A stretch of DNA of 64,000 bases from an uncultured Collinsella sp. (GTDB lineage Bacteria > Actinomycetota > Coriobacteriia > Coriobacteriales > Coriobacteriaceae), in assembly GCA_900541855.1 (NCBI GenBank), contig UQLD01000004.1:1-64000 (forward strand), in the 5' to 3' direction. Every line of letters begins with the position of its first letter. Within the stretch, counting starts at the first letter, position 1. This document shows, piece after piece, positions 25,658-34,968 of the stretch. The notes under the pieces are model-generated. The model saw only the letters and a list, made by a program, of their open reading frames with translations, was not told where the DNA came from and ran no database searches. A program made the translations under genes and the position numbers.

Positions 25658-26641
25658 ATGGCCCAATACGCTGCCAACGAAATCGAAAACATGCCCGATA
25701 GCCCTGTGGCCCGTGAGGATTTGGGCGCGGGCGGTATTCCCCGGGGTGCCGGCGCACGCTCGCCGCTGTTCTGGAAAGTTCTGCTATTTTCGGTGGCGGT
25801 CATCTGGGGCTACTCCTTTACCACTATGAAGGGCGCGCTCGACACCATTCCGGTGTTCGAGCTGGTCTACGTTCGCTTTCTTCCGGCATCACTGGTTATG
25901 TTTGCCATTTTCCATAAGCGCATCATCGCTCATTTCAATGCCCGCAACCTGATCGTCGGACTGGGCATGGGTGCGCTCATGTGGGGAGCATACGGACTGC
26001 AGACGATCGGCCTGGCGCAGACCACGGCAGGCAAAAGCGCGTTTTTGACGGGCACGTACTGCATCTTGGTTCCGTTTGCGAGCTACGTCCTAAGCGGCGA
26101 AAAGCTTACCCGTTACAACTTGGGCGCCGCGTTGCTGTGCCTGGCGGGCATTGGCTTGGTGGCGCTCGATAGCGTCGAGTTCAATGCCGGCGATGCCATT
26201 ACGCTGGGCGGCGCGGTCTTCTTTGCCATCCAGATGGCGGTGACCGCCAAGTACGGTCGCAAGATGGACATCAACGTCATCACGTTTTGGATGTTTGTGG
26301 GCAATGGCGTCTTGAGCCTGATCTCGTCGCTGTTGTTCGAGACCCAAGCGCCCGCGTCCGTGTGGACGCCGAGCTTTATCGGCGTGATGGCCTTCCTCTC
26401 GGTGGGCTGCACGTGCGTGGCGCTGCTCATCCAAAACGTCGGCTTGGCGCACGTCCCGGCCTCGACGGGCTCACTGCTTCTTTCGATGGAGTCCCCCTCG
26501 GGCGTGCTGTTCTCGGTGCTGCTGATGGGGGAGGCGCTCACCTCGCGCCTGCTTGCCGGCTTTGCGCTCATCTTCCTGTCGATTATTTTGAGCGAGACGC
26601 ATTTCGATTTCTTGCGCCGAAAATCACACCCGCAATTGTAA
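25658..26641 (+). CDS. EamA/DMT family transporter
   Basis: 327 residues. After a polar N-terminus of about 40 residues come ten hydrophobic segments in two EamA repeats (first from FSVAVIWGYSFTTMKGAL at about 46, second from about 180). This is the RhaT/YdcZ-like drug/metabolite transporter fold in the inner membrane; the substrate cannot be told. The ATG is preceded by GCGAGG; a GTG 15 bases upstream is less likely. A terminator follows. Confidence 0.85.
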   Translation: MAQYAANEIENMPDSPVAREDLGAGGIPRGAGARSPLFWKVLLFSVAVIWGYSFTTMKGALDTIPVFELVYVRFLPASLVMFAIFHKRIIAHFNARNLIVGLGMGALMWGAYGLQTIGLAQTTAGKSAFLTGTYCILVPFASYVLSGEKLTRYNLGAALLCLAGIGLVALDSVEFNAGDAITLGGAVFFAIQMAVTAKYGRKMDINVITFWMFVGNGVLSLISSLLFETQAPASVWTPSFIGVMAFLSVGCTCVALLIQNVGLAHVPASTGSLLLSMESPSGVLFSVLLMGEALTSRLLAGFALIFLSIILSETHFDFLRRKSHPQL

Positions 26642-26653
26642 ACAACTTGTTGC

Positions 26654-26679
26654 GCCGCCCTCCCAGGGCGGCATTTTTT
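26654..26679 (+). terminator. Terminator after the EamA gene
   Basis: GCCGCCC/GGGCGGC stem with a T6 run. Confidence 0.8.
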
Positions 26680-26757
26680 ATGTCATGCCCTTACAGTTGT
26701 GCCTTGCACTTTACGCTATCAAAGTGCGTGCTGCAAAAACGTTACTGGAGGGCATCT

Positions 26758-28056
26758 ATGGTACCAGCTCTGTCCGATTTTCAACCGCAACCAGCGCCTC
26801 AGGCTACCACAGCGGCGCAGACCGCTATCGGTGACGGTCTTGTCGCAGAAGCTCAGGCTTTTGCAGACGAGCTCGCTGCGTGGCGACACGATCTACACCA
26901 GATGCCCGAGCTCGGTAACAATCTTCCGCAGACGTCTGCCTATATCCAGGCACGTCTGGACGAGATGGACATCCCCCATACCACGCTCGTCGACGGTTCC
27001 TGCGTCGTTGGCCTGATCGGTGCCGGTGCGGCCGCGGCCGCTCAGGGCAATGGCACGCGCAAGGACGAGCAGGCCGGAACGGTCGTCATGCTCCGAGGCG
27101 ATATGGATGCCCTGCCCGTTGTCGAGGAATCCGGCGAGCCCTTTGCATCCACCAATGGCTGCATGCATGCTTGCGGTCACGATATGCACGCGACGGCGCT
27201 GCTTGGTGCGGCGCGCCTGCTCAAGGCCCGCGAGGCCGAGCTCGTCGACGCCAATGCCACCGTCAAACTGCTGTTCCAGCCGGGCGAGGAGACCTTCGAG
27301 GGCGCCCGCGCCGCCATCGCCGACGGCTTGCTCGAGAACCCGCGCCCTCAGGCGGCCTTTGCCATGCATGTCAACAGCCAGTCGCCGCTTGGCCTGGTGC
27401 TCTACGGCAGTCCAGCGCTTTCGGGCGTGTACGGTTTCCGCATCACGCTCCAGGGCAAGGGCGGCCATGGCTCGAGCCCCGAGATCTGCATCGACCCCAT
27501 CACGGCCGGCGTCCATGTGCACCTGGCGCTCCAGGAGCTTATCGCCCGCGAGGTGCCGGCGGCCAAGGAAGTCGCACTTACCGTTGGTAAGTTTGCTGGC
27601 GGCTTGGCGGCCAACGTCATCCCCGACACCTGCGTGCTCGAGGGAACGCTGCGCGGCTTCGATGTTGAGCTCATGGAGCACCTCAAGACCCGCATCGCGG
27701 AGGTCGTTAACGGCGTTGCCACAACATATCGTACGCCGGCGACCATCGAGACGCTTTCGGATGTTCCGCCGCTTGTACTCGACAGCGATATGACTCAGGC
27801 GTCGCTTGGCTATGTGGGCGCAGTGCTGCCCAAGGCGGCTTTCTTGCCGCTTTTCCATGCCATGGCGAGTGAAGACTTCGCGCTTATCTCGAGCGAGATT
27901 CCGAGTGCGTACTTTACCGTGGGCGCGGCCGTAACCGACACGGACGAACACTTTGCCCAGCACCATCCCAAGGCACGTTTTAACGATGCCGAGCTTCCCC
28001 TCGGTGCCGCGGCCTATACCGCCGTCGCTTTGGGCTATATCGCCGACCACCGGTAG
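26758..28056 (+). CDS. M20 family amidohydrolase/metallopeptidase
   Basis: 432 residues, with a N-terminal extension of about 40. It is a cytosolic di-zinc hydrolase of the hippurate/N-acyl-amino-acid amidohydrolase type. Motifs: MLRGDMDALPV (about 111-121), the metal-binding GCMHACGHDMHATALLGAAR (about 134-153), FQPGEET, and a late His in MASEDFALIS. The dimerisation domain lies between about 225 and 335 (GKGGHGSSPE). The ATG follows CTGGAGGG. The substrate is unknown; abgB-like p-aminobenzoyl-glutamate cleavage or amino-acid deacylation are both possible. Confidence 0.85.
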   Translation: MVPALSDFQPQPAPQATTAAQTAIGDGLVAEAQAFADELAAWRHDLHQMPELGNNLPQTSAYIQARLDEMDIPHTTLVDGSCVVGLIGAGAAAAAQGNGTRKDEQAGTVVMLRGDMDALPVVEESGEPFASTNGCMHACGHDMHATALLGAARLLKAREAELVDANATVKLLFQPGEETFEGARAAIADGLLENPRPQAAFAMHVNSQSPLGLVLYGSPALSGVYGFRITLQGKGGHGSSPEICIDPITAGVHVHLALQELIAREVPAAKEVALTVGKFAGGLAANVIPDTCVLEGTLRGFDVELMEHLKTRIAEVVNGVATTYRTPATIETLSDVPPLVLDSDMTQASLGYVGAVLPKAAFLPLFHAMASEDFALISSEIPSAYFTVGAAVTDTDEHFAQHHPKARFNDAELPLGAAAYTAVALGYIADHR

Positions 28057-28082
28057 CACCCAACCTTGCCTTTCAAGCCTGC

Positions 28083-28107
28083 GGGCATGGCCGTAAGGCC
28101 TATGCCC
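28083..28107 (+). terminator. Hairpin after the M20 gene
   Basis: GGGCATGGCC-GTAA-GGCCTATGCCC with a T-rich tail (TTGTCTTT). Weak terminator. Confidence 0.5.
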
Positions 28108-28179
28108 TTGTCTTTCAAGGCAATCTTGGGCACTACCGGCGCCCGGCGCCGGCTATTCGTTTGTTAAATAAGGAGCAGT

Positions 28180-28629
28180 ATGTCCCAGCAGCGTAAGTTC
28201 TTCCCCGGCTGGCTCGTTGTGACCTCCGGCTTCGTGATCATGGCCACGTGCTACACGATTTTCGTCAACTGCATGAGCCTGTTCCAGCCGCTGATCGTCA
28301 GCGACCTGGGCATTTCCCTTGCGCAGTACAACATCTCCAATGCCATCTCCACCGTGGTGAGTGTCGTGGGTTCGCTCGTTATCGGCCATGTTGCCGATAA
28401 GGTGAGTGGCCGCGTATTGGGCTCGCTTACCGTTATCGCCACCTCGACGGTGCTCGCGGGCATGAGCTTTGTGGGTGAGCTTTGGCAGGTCTATGTGCTC
28501 TTTGCCGTCTCGGGCTCCTTTGCGAGCACCTGGATCGTGTGCCTGGCGTGCTCCGTGGTCATGCTCGTGTTCCTGCTGGCATCCGAGCCCATCGCCGCCA
28601 AGCTGCGCGCGAGCGTGGCGGGGGAGTAG
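28180..28629 (+). pseudogene. MFS transporter with an internal deletion
   Basis: 149 residues, against about 400 for an intact major facilitator. The first four membrane helices are recognisable (FFPGWLVVTSGFVIMATCYT, then DLGISLAQYNISNAIS, the MFS loop ADKVSGRVLG and LYVLFAVSG-type helix). After SGSFASTW the sequence jumps to a terminal helix and a basic tail (VVMLVFLLASEPIAAKLRAS) typical of the end of such carriers. The reading frame stays open, so an in-frame deletion of roughly helices 5-11 is the simplest explanation. The AAGGAG site and ATG remain good, so a small membrane protein may still be made. Confidence 0.7.
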
Positions 28630-28665
28630 GTAGGCCAAAGCGCATCGCCGCTTGTCCGCTTCGTC

Positions 28666-28727
28666 CGCGGCGGCGCGTCTGGCCGAACGAGTCCCCATAC
28701 CCTCGTTCGGTCAGGCGCGCCGCCGCG
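28666..28727. repeat. Long hairpin between the MFS remnant and hisS
   Basis: Two 26-base arms (28666-28691 and 28702-28727) pair with two mismatches that become G-U pairs in RNA, around a 10-base loop. There is no T run, so it is not a simple terminator. A TATAAT box for hisS follows at 28744-28749. Confidence 0.7.
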
Positions 28728-28791
28728 TTGCTGCTTTGTGCCGTATAATGTCCACTACCTATGACGCGATACAAAAGAAAGGTGTTTGCCC

Positions 28792-30105
28792 ATGCAGGCA
28801 CAGAAGGCGGAGGGAACCCGCGACCTTATCGGCGCCGAGATGCGCGCCTGGCAAAAGATGCAGCAGATTGCGGCCGGCGTGTTCGAGCCGTTTGGTTTTA
28901 AACCCATCGAGACGCCCGCGATCGAGCAGGTTGACGTGTTTGTCCACGGTATCGGCCAGTCGACCGACGTCGTGCGCAAGGAAATGTTCCGCGTGTTCAG
29001 CGGTGCCAACCTGGAGCGCGTCTTTACCGAGGGCACCGACACCAAACTCAAGCCCAAGCAGCGCCTGGCACTTCGCCCCGAGGGCACGGCCGGCGTGGTG
29101 CGCGCCGTCGTCGAGAACAATCTGGTGCCCCAGGGCTCCACGCCGTTTAAGGCTTACTACGCCGAGGCCATGTTCCGCGGCGAGCGTCCCCAGAAGGGCC
29201 GCCTGCGCCAGTTCCACCAGGTGGGCATCGAGTGGCTCGGCGCTCCCGATCCGGCGGCAGACGCCGAGTGCATCATCATGCTCATGGAGTTCTACAAGCG
29301 CCTGGGCTTCGATCTTTCCAAGCTTCGTCTGCTCATCAACTCGATGGGTGACGCCCAGTGCCGTCCGGCTTACCGCGAGCAGGTCAAGCAGTTCATCCTC
29401 GATCACGCAGACGAGATGTGTGACGAGTGCCGCGAGCGCGCCGAGCTCAACCCGCTGCGTGCCTTCGACTGCAAGAACGACCACTGCCGCGAGATCATGG
29501 CCGAGGCTCCGCTGATGGGTGACAACCTGTGCGATGAGTGCCGCGAGCACTACGAGCAGGTCAAGCGCTATCTGGATGCCGCCGGTATCGAGTATGTCGA
29601 GGATCCCACCTTGGTGCGCGGCCTGGACTACTACACCCGTACTGTCTTTGAGGTCGAGGCCCCTGGCGCCGGCGTCGGCTCCATCGGCGGCGGCGGCCGC
29701 TACGATGGCCTGGTCGAGCTCGAGGGTGGCAAGCCCACGGCGGGCGTCGGCTTTGCTGTCGGTTTTGAGCGCGCCCTGCTGGCCCTGCAGGCCTTTGGCA
29801 GCGATTTGGGTGCCGATGAGGCCCCGTGCGTCTATGTCGCCAACGCCGGCAAGGAGCTGCGTCAGAACGTCTTTGCCATTACGCAGGAGCTTCGCGCCGC
29901 AGGTATCGTGACCGAGGCCGACTATCAGGGTCGTTCGCTCAAGGCCCAGTTTAAGCAAGCCGATAAGGTAGGCGCCAAGCTCATCTTGGTCCTGGGTGGC
30001 GACGAGCTTGCCGCCGGCAAGGTCAAAGTGCGCGACATGCAGAGCCATGACGAGGTGCTCGCCGATCTGGACAACGTCGTCGAGGCGGTTCGCGAGCGCC
30101 TGTAG
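28792..30105 (+). CDS. hisS: Histidine--tRNA ligase
   Basis: 437 residues. Class II synthetase that charges tRNA-His. The N-terminus is KAEGTRDL; motif 2 region RPQKGRLRQFHQVGIEW, the histidine loops LVRGLDYYTRTVFE and GGGGRYDGLVE, and ALRPEGTAGVVRA are all present. The C-terminal anticodon-binding domain begins at about 338. It has an unusual Cys-rich insertion (about 206-245: CDECRERAEL, CDECREHYEQ), also known in some HisRS. The ATG is preceded by AAAGAAAGGTG. Confidence 0.95.
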   Translation: MQAQKAEGTRDLIGAEMRAWQKMQQIAAGVFEPFGFKPIETPAIEQVDVFVHGIGQSTDVVRKEMFRVFSGANLERVFTEGTDTKLKPKQRLALRPEGTAGVVRAVVENNLVPQGSTPFKAYYAEAMFRGERPQKGRLRQFHQVGIEWLGAPDPAADAECIIMLMEFYKRLGFDLSKLRLLINSMGDAQCRPAYREQVKQFILDHADEMCDECRERAELNPLRAFDCKNDHCREIMAEAPLMGDNLCDECREHYEQVKRYLDAAGIEYVEDPTLVRGLDYYTRTVFEVEAPGAGVGSIGGGGRYDGLVELEGGKPTAGVGFAVGFERALLALQAFGSDLGADEAPCVYVANAGKELRQNVFAITQELRAAGIVTEADYQGRSLKAQFKQADKVGAKLILVLGGDELAAGKVKVRDMQSHDEVLADLDNVVEAVRERL

Positions 30106-30163
30106 CGCATCTTTTTGAGCTTCGGGCCTGCTAACGTGCCCTGCTCATGGAGAGCGATTGTTA

Positions 30164-30200
30164 CGGGGGTGTTTCGCTTTTATGCGGAATGCCCCCGTTT
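30164..30200 (+). terminator. Terminator after hisS
   Basis: CGGGGGTGTTTCGC pairs with GCGGAATGCCCCCG (12 of 14, two G-U/mismatch positions) and ends in TTT. The string TGCGGAATGC on the right arm also occurs inside the elements at 33200-33326 and 35718-35842. Confidence 0.6.
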
Positions 30201-30257
30201 ACGTATGCCGCCCACCGAGAAATACGACCATTTAGGGCAAAAACCTTTGCAATGCAG

Positions 30258-30302
30258 AAAATACTTTTGTGTGGTAAAGCGCAATCAGTGTCGAAAGTAT
30301 TT
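30258..30302. promoter_or_regulatory. Promoter and dyad of ppc
   Basis: AAATACTTT (30258-30266) and AAAGTATTT (30294-30302) are perfect inverted repeats 27 bases apart, just before a TATAAT box at 30313-30318. A regulator site is plausible. Confidence 0.4.
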
Positions 30303-30362
30303 CTCAAGCGCCTATAATGAATACCGCATGTTACGTGCATAGAAGGAGGAATGGGAGGAAAC

Positions 30363-33176
30363 GTGGCTGAGAACCTAAGCAACCAGTCTGTACCCGAAGC
30401 CGCGGCGCGCGTCGCTGCCGTGGTCAACCGCCTCGTTAACCGAATCGGCTCGAATGCCGAGTCCAGGGAGCGTCTCGCCGAGATCGAGATCCCCGAGGAG
30501 CTGCGCGACAATCTGGCGCTGTTCTTGCGCCTGGAGCGCCGTGTGCTTAGCGAGTATGATCCCGAGATCGCGGACCTGTTCGACAAGATTTTGACAGCCG
30601 AGATTGTGGTCAATGCCGGCAACCCCGGTACCTGCGCTGCCGACGAAGCCGTCGACGAGCAGGGCGTGCCCACCGCCGACGAGCCCACTGCCGTGGCATT
30701 TCGTGAGGTCGTCGATTTGATCGACAGCCTGCCGCTCGATAAGCAGCAGGTCATCGTTCGCGCCTTTACGAGCTTTTTCCATCTGGCAAACCTGTCGGAG
30801 GAGAACTACCGTGTGGCGCAGCTGCGCGAGCGCGAGGCCGGTGCGTCGACCGATACCGAGGTCGATCCTGCCAACGAGCTTACCGTTGCCTATCACCAGC
30901 TGGTGAATGAGCTGGGTGTCGAGGGTGCCAACGAGCTGCTCGACAAGCTCGAGTTCCACCCTGTCTTTACCGCACATCCCACCGAGGCCCGTCGTAAGGC
31001 CGTCGAGGGCAAGATCCGCCGTATCTCCAACCTGCTGGAGGAGCGTCCGCGTCTGGGCGGCTCCGACCTGGTGGAGAACGAGCGCCATATGCTGCAGGAG
31101 ATCGACGCCCTGGTGCGTACGAGTCCCATCGCGCTCAAGAAGCCCACGCCGGTCGAGGAAGCCGATACCATCATCGACATCTTCGATAACACGCTGTTCG
31201 ACGTTATCCCCGTTATCTATCGTCGTTTTGACGATTGGGTGCTGGGCGACAAGGCCGGTACTGTGCCGCCGCTGTGCCCGGCGTTCTTCCATCCCGGCAG
31301 CTGGATCGGTTCCGACCGCGACGGTAACCCCAACGTCACCGCCAAGGTGAGCCGTGAGGTCGCCGCCAAGTACTTTACGCACATGGTGCTCAAGCTCGAG
31401 GACAAGTGCCGCCACATCGGCCGCAACCTCACGCTCGAGGCTACCTACAGCAAGCCGTCGGCCGAGCTCATTAACCTGTGGAACCATCAGGTCGAGATGA
31501 GCCCTCGTTACACGGCCCGCGCCGAGCTGATCTCCGAGCACGAGCCGCATCGCGCCGTCATGCTCGTCATGGCCGACCGCCTGAACGCCACCGTCCGTCG
31601 TATCACCGACACCATGTACCACAGCGCCGATGAGTTCCTGGAGGACCTGCGCGTCGTCCAGCGCTCGCTGGCCGCCTGCGGTGCCGTCCGTGCTGCCTAC
31701 GGCCCGGTCCAGACCATCATCTGGCAGGTCGAGTCCTTCGGCTTCCATATGGTCGAGATGGAGTTCCGTCAGCACTCCGTGGTGCATGCCCGCGCCCTTA
31801 AGGATATCCACGAGAACGGTATCCATGGCGACCTGCAGCCCATGACGCGCGAGGTCATCGATACCTTCCGCGCTATCGGCTCCATCCAAAAGCGCTACGG
31901 CAAGAAGATGGCGCACCGCTACATCATCTCGTTTACCAAGAGCGCTCAGCATGTGGCCGACGTCTTTGAGCTGGCGCACCTGTCCTTTGCACACGAGGAG
32001 GATGTCCCCGAGCTCGACGTGATCCCGTTGTTCGAGCAGCTCGAGGACCTCGAGGGCTGCGTCGACGTGCTCGATCAGATGCTTACGCTGCCCGTGGTGC
32101 AAAAGCGCCTTGCCCAGACCAACCGCCGCATGGAGGTCATGCTGGGCTATTCCGACTCTTCCAAGGATGCCGGTCCTACCACGGCCATGCTCGCGCTGCA
32201 CTCCGCGCAGGAGCGCATCGCCAAGTGGGCAGAGAAGAACGATATCGACCTGGTGCTCATGCACGGTCGCGGCGGTGCCGTGGGCCGTGGCGGCGGCCCG
32301 GCCAACAAGGCCGTGCTGGCGCAGCCCAAGGGTTCGGTCAACTGCTTCTTTAAGCTTACCGAGCAGGGCGAGGTCATCTTTGCCCGTTACGGTAACCGCA
32401 CGCTGGCTCAGCGCCATGTTGAGTCCGTTGCTGCCGCAACGCTTTTGCAGTCGGCCCCGAGTGTCGAGAAGACCAACACCGAGACCACGCAGAAGTTCTG
32501 GGATATGGCCGAGAAGCTCAACACCGCAAGCCACGAGCGCTATCTGGACCTGCTGAACACCGAGGACTTTACGCCATGGTTCTCGACCGTGACGCCGCTG
32601 ACCGAGGTCGGTCTGCTGCCGATCGGCTCGCGTCCCGCCAAGCGCGGCTTGGGTGCCAAGTCGCTCGACGACCTGCGTACCATCCCGTGGATCTTCAGCT
32701 GGAGCCAGGCGCGCATTAACCTGGCCGCTTGGTACGGTCTGGGCACCGCCTGCGAGCAGCTTGGCGATCTTGACCAGCTCAAGGCTGCCTACCAGGAGTG
32801 GCCGTTCTTCCGCACCTTTATCGACAACATCGAGATGTCGATCGCCAAGACCGACCAGCGCATCGCCAAGATGTATCTGCACCTGGGCGATCGCCAGGAT
32901 CTGTCCGAGAAGGTCTTCACCGAGATGCAGCTCACGCGTAAGTGGGTCCTTGCCATCGTCGGTGATGAGTGGCCGCTGCAGCGTCGCCGCGTGCTCGGTT
33001 GCGCCGTCCGCGTGCGCAACCCCTACGTCGACGCCCTGTCCATCGCCCAGGTCCGCGCCCTTCGCGAGGTGCGTATGAACCAGGACGAGATGGCCGAGGA
33101 GAAGAAGGCCGAGTACATGAGCCTGATTCTTTCGACTGTGACCGGCGTCTCGGCAGGATTGCAGAACACGGGGTAA
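30363..33176 (+). CDS. ppc: Phosphoenolpyruvate carboxylase
   Basis: 937 residues. It carboxylates phosphoenolpyruvate with bicarbonate to give oxaloacetate, an anaplerotic step. Signature strings: FTAHPTEARRKAV (catalytic His), GSDRDGNPNV, VMLGYSDSSKDAGP, LMHGRGGAVGRGGGPANKAV, FSWSQARINLAAWYGLG, and the conserved C-terminal QNTG. The GTG preceded by GGGAGGAA is chosen; an ATG at 30351 has its AGGAGG only one base away. A long structured palindrome follows the stop. Confidence 0.95.
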   Translation: MAENLSNQSVPEAAARVAAVVNRLVNRIGSNAESRERLAEIEIPEELRDNLALFLRLERRVLSEYDPEIADLFDKILTAEIVVNAGNPGTCAADEAVDEQGVPTADEPTAVAFREVVDLIDSLPLDKQQVIVRAFTSFFHLANLSEENYRVAQLREREAGASTDTEVDPANELTVAYHQLVNELGVEGANELLDKLEFHPVFTAHPTEARRKAVEGKIRRISNLLEERPRLGGSDLVENERHMLQEIDALVRTSPIALKKPTPVEEADTIIDIFDNTLFDVIPVIYRRFDDWVLGDKAGTVPPLCPAFFHPGSWIGSDRDGNPNVTAKVSREVAAKYFTHMVLKLEDKCRHIGRNLTLEATYSKPSAELINLWNHQVEMSPRYTARAELISEHEPHRAVMLVMADRLNATVRRITDTMYHSADEFLEDLRVVQRSLAACGAVRAAYGPVQTIIWQVESFGFHMVEMEFRQHSVVHARALKDIHENGIHGDLQPMTREVIDTFRAIGSIQKRYGKKMAHRYIISFTKSAQHVADVFELAHLSFAHEEDVPELDVIPLFEQLEDLEGCVDVLDQMLTLPVVQKRLAQTNRRMEVMLGYSDSSKDAGPTTAMLALHSAQERIAKWAEKNDIDLVLMHGRGGAVGRGGGPANKAVLAQPKGSVNCFFKLTEQGEVIFARYGNRTLAQRHVESVAAATLLQSAPSVEKTNTETTQKFWDMAEKLNTASHERYLDLLNTEDFTPWFSTVTPLTEVGLLPIGSRPAKRGLGAKSLDDLRTIPWIFSWSQARINLAAWYGLGTACEQLGDLDQLKAAYQEWPFFRTFIDNIEMSIAKTDQRIAKMYLHLGDRQDLSEKVFTEMQLTRKWVLAIVGDEWPLQRRRVLGCAVRVRNPYVDALSIAQVRALREVRMNQDEMAEEKKAEYMSLILSTVTGVSAGLQNTG

Positions 33177-33199
33177 TCGATAGCCCTGTGGCTCTCACC

Positions 33200-33326
33200 G
33201 GGGCCCGATGGGTTTCCCTCTGAATGCGTCCTCGCACTTGAAGCCCCCTTATCCTGCTCCTTCGGAGCTGCGGATAAGGGGGCTTCGTGCTGCGGAATGC
33301 ATTCAGAGGGAAACCCATCGGGCCCC
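33200..33326. repeat. Structured 3'-end element E1 (after ppc)
   Basis: A perfect 28 bp outer stem (33200-33227 with 33299-33326) encloses an internal loop (GTCCTCG on the left, CTGCGGAAT on the right) and an inner hairpin GAAGCCCCCTTATCC/GGATAAGGGGGCTTC tipped by GCTCC-TTC-GGAGC. The same layout and the same loop strings occur after the aquaporin gene at 35718-35842 with unrelated stem sequences. Downstream, 33327-33533 holds only small GC hairpins (GGCGC-TT-CGCGCC type at about 33370, 33415 and 33461, and CGGCCACGGTCCC/GGGATCGCGGTCG at about 33487); I see no gene. Confidence 0.85.
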
Positions 33327-33641
33327 TTCGTCCTCGGTCTTCTGGGATTAAAGCTGAAGAGAAGAATGGCGCGCTTCGCGCGTTTTGGATGGGGTCTGTC
33401 CCGGCGGCGCGTTTGGCGCTTCGCGCCTCGCGTCTTATCGATCGGGATTGAGATGCATTTGGCGCTTCTCGCCTTACGACTGTAGCGGCCACGGTCCCAA
33501 GCGGGATCGCGGTCGTTTGGTTGTGAGTCAAATATGAACGTTGTGTTAACGACTCGGTGGACGGTGGTGTTTTTCGGTGAGCGGCGTATCCTTCCAACGG
33601 TTTATCTAGTGTGTCAGTTGAAAGGAAGAGGGCGCTCGTCA

Positions 33642-34919
33642 TTGTTTGAATGTGAACTGCCGTTTGACCACAAGACGTTGCATCTGGAGCTCGAGGATAA
33701 GAACTTCGCGGGTGTGATGGAAGGTCACCAAAACGAGTTTAAGACTACAAAATCGCAGGAAGAGCTGGTAGAGGAGTCGCTTGCCAACCCTTATGGCTCG
33801 CCTTCGCTCGAGGAGCTTTGTGCTGGCAAGAAGGATATCGTCATCATCAGCTCCGATCATACGCGTCCCGTCCCCTCGCGTGTGACGATGCCTATTCTGC
33901 TGCATCACATCCATTCCGCTGCGCCCGAGGCTCGCGTGCGTATTTTGGTTGCTACGGGTATGCACCGTCCGTCGACGCACGAGGAGCTCGTCAACAAGTA
34001 TGGCGAGGAGATCGTTGCCAACGAGGAAATCGTTATGCACGTCGCGACTGACGACAGCATGATGAAAAAGATCGGCACCCTGCCTTCTGGTGGCGAGTGC
34101 ATCATCAACAAGATCGCTGCCGATTGCGATCTGCTGCTTGCCGAGGGCTTTATTGAGCCGCACTTCTTTGCCGGTTTCTCTGGTAGCCGCAAGTCCGTCC
34201 TGCCTGGCATCGCCAGCTACAAGACCATCATGTACAACCACAACGGTCAGTTTGTGAACGATTCCCATTCGCGTGCCGGCAACCTGTGCCACAACCACGT
34301 GAGCGAGGATATGTTTGCCGCCGCCGAGATGGCTCACCTTGCCTTCGTGCTTAACGTGGTGCTCAACGGCAAGCACGAGGTCATTGGCTCCTTTGCCGGC
34401 GACATCCACAAGGCGCACGAGGCTGGCTGCGAGTTCGTGAAGAGCCTTGCCGGCGTTGAGCCCGTCGAGTGCGAGATCGCCATCACCACCAACGGTGGCT
34501 ATCCGCTCGATCAGAACATCTATCAGGCCGTGAAGGGCATGTGCTCTGCCGAGGCCACGCTTCCCGAGGGCGGCGTGATCATCGACGTCGCCGGTTGTGC
34601 CGACGGCCACGGTGGCGAGGGCTTCTATCACAACATCGCCGACAACGATCCGGCGGAGTTTGAGCGTGCCTGCATCGACCGTCCTAAGGACGAGACCCTG
34701 CCCGACCAGTGGACGAGCCAGATCTTTGCCCGCATCCTGGCGCATCACCCTGTGATCATGGTCACCGACCTGTGCGATCACCAGATGATCAAGGATATGC
34801 ACATGACGCCGGTCAACACCCTCGATGAGGCGCTCAAGCTCGCCTTTGAGATGAAGGGTGCCGATGCCAAGGTGGCCGTCATTCCCGATGGCCTGGGCGT
34901 TGTCGTCGCTCAGCACTAG
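33642..34919 (+). CDS. larA: Nickel-dependent lactate racemase family protein LarA
   Basis: 425 residues from a TTG start. LarA interconverts L- and D-lactate (or related 2-hydroxyacids) using the nickel-pincer nucleotide cofactor. With this start the key residues fall on the same numbers as in the Lactiplantibacillus enzyme: Asp72 and Arg75 (SSDHTRPVPS), His108 (ATGMHRPST), His174 (IEPHFFAGFSG), the cofactor-bearing Lys184 (SRKSVLPG) and His200. The more distal in-frame starts would add residues outside the family. AAAGGAAGAG lies 12 bases before. Neighbours (aquaglyceroporin, and larB and larC nearby) support the call. The true substrate may be another 2-hydroxyacid. Confidence 0.9.
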   Translation: MFECELPFDHKTLHLELEDKNFAGVMEGHQNEFKTTKSQEELVEESLANPYGSPSLEELCAGKKDIVIISSDHTRPVPSRVTMPILLHHIHSAAPEARVRILVATGMHRPSTHEELVNKYGEEIVANEEIVMHVATDDSMMKKIGTLPSGGECIINKIAADCDLLLAEGFIEPHFFAGFSGSRKSVLPGIASYKTIMYNHNGQFVNDSHSRAGNLCHNHVSEDMFAAAEMAHLAFVLNVVLNGKHEVIGSFAGDIHKAHEAGCEFVKSLAGVEPVECEIAITTNGGYPLDQNIYQAVKGMCSAEATLPEGGVIIDVAGCADGHGGEGFYHNIADNDPAEFERACIDRPKDETLPDQWTSQIFARILAHHPVIMVTDLCDHQMIKDMHMTPVNTLDEALKLAFEMKGADAKVAVIPDGLGVVVAQH

Positions 34920-34968
34920 TACGCGGCCTAAACGAATCGTTTATAACCGACAAGAAAGATAAGGTTTT

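Noticed and set aside
26287..26757. Long in-frame extension upstream of the M20 amidohydrolase
   Set aside because: It overlaps the EamA gene in another frame and has no ribosome site; the ATG at 26758 follows CTGGAGGG and fits the family.
33534..33641. Upstream extension of larA
   Set aside because: The TTG at 33642 puts Asp72, His108, His174, Lys184 and His200 at the family positions; the extra 36 residues have no homology pattern.
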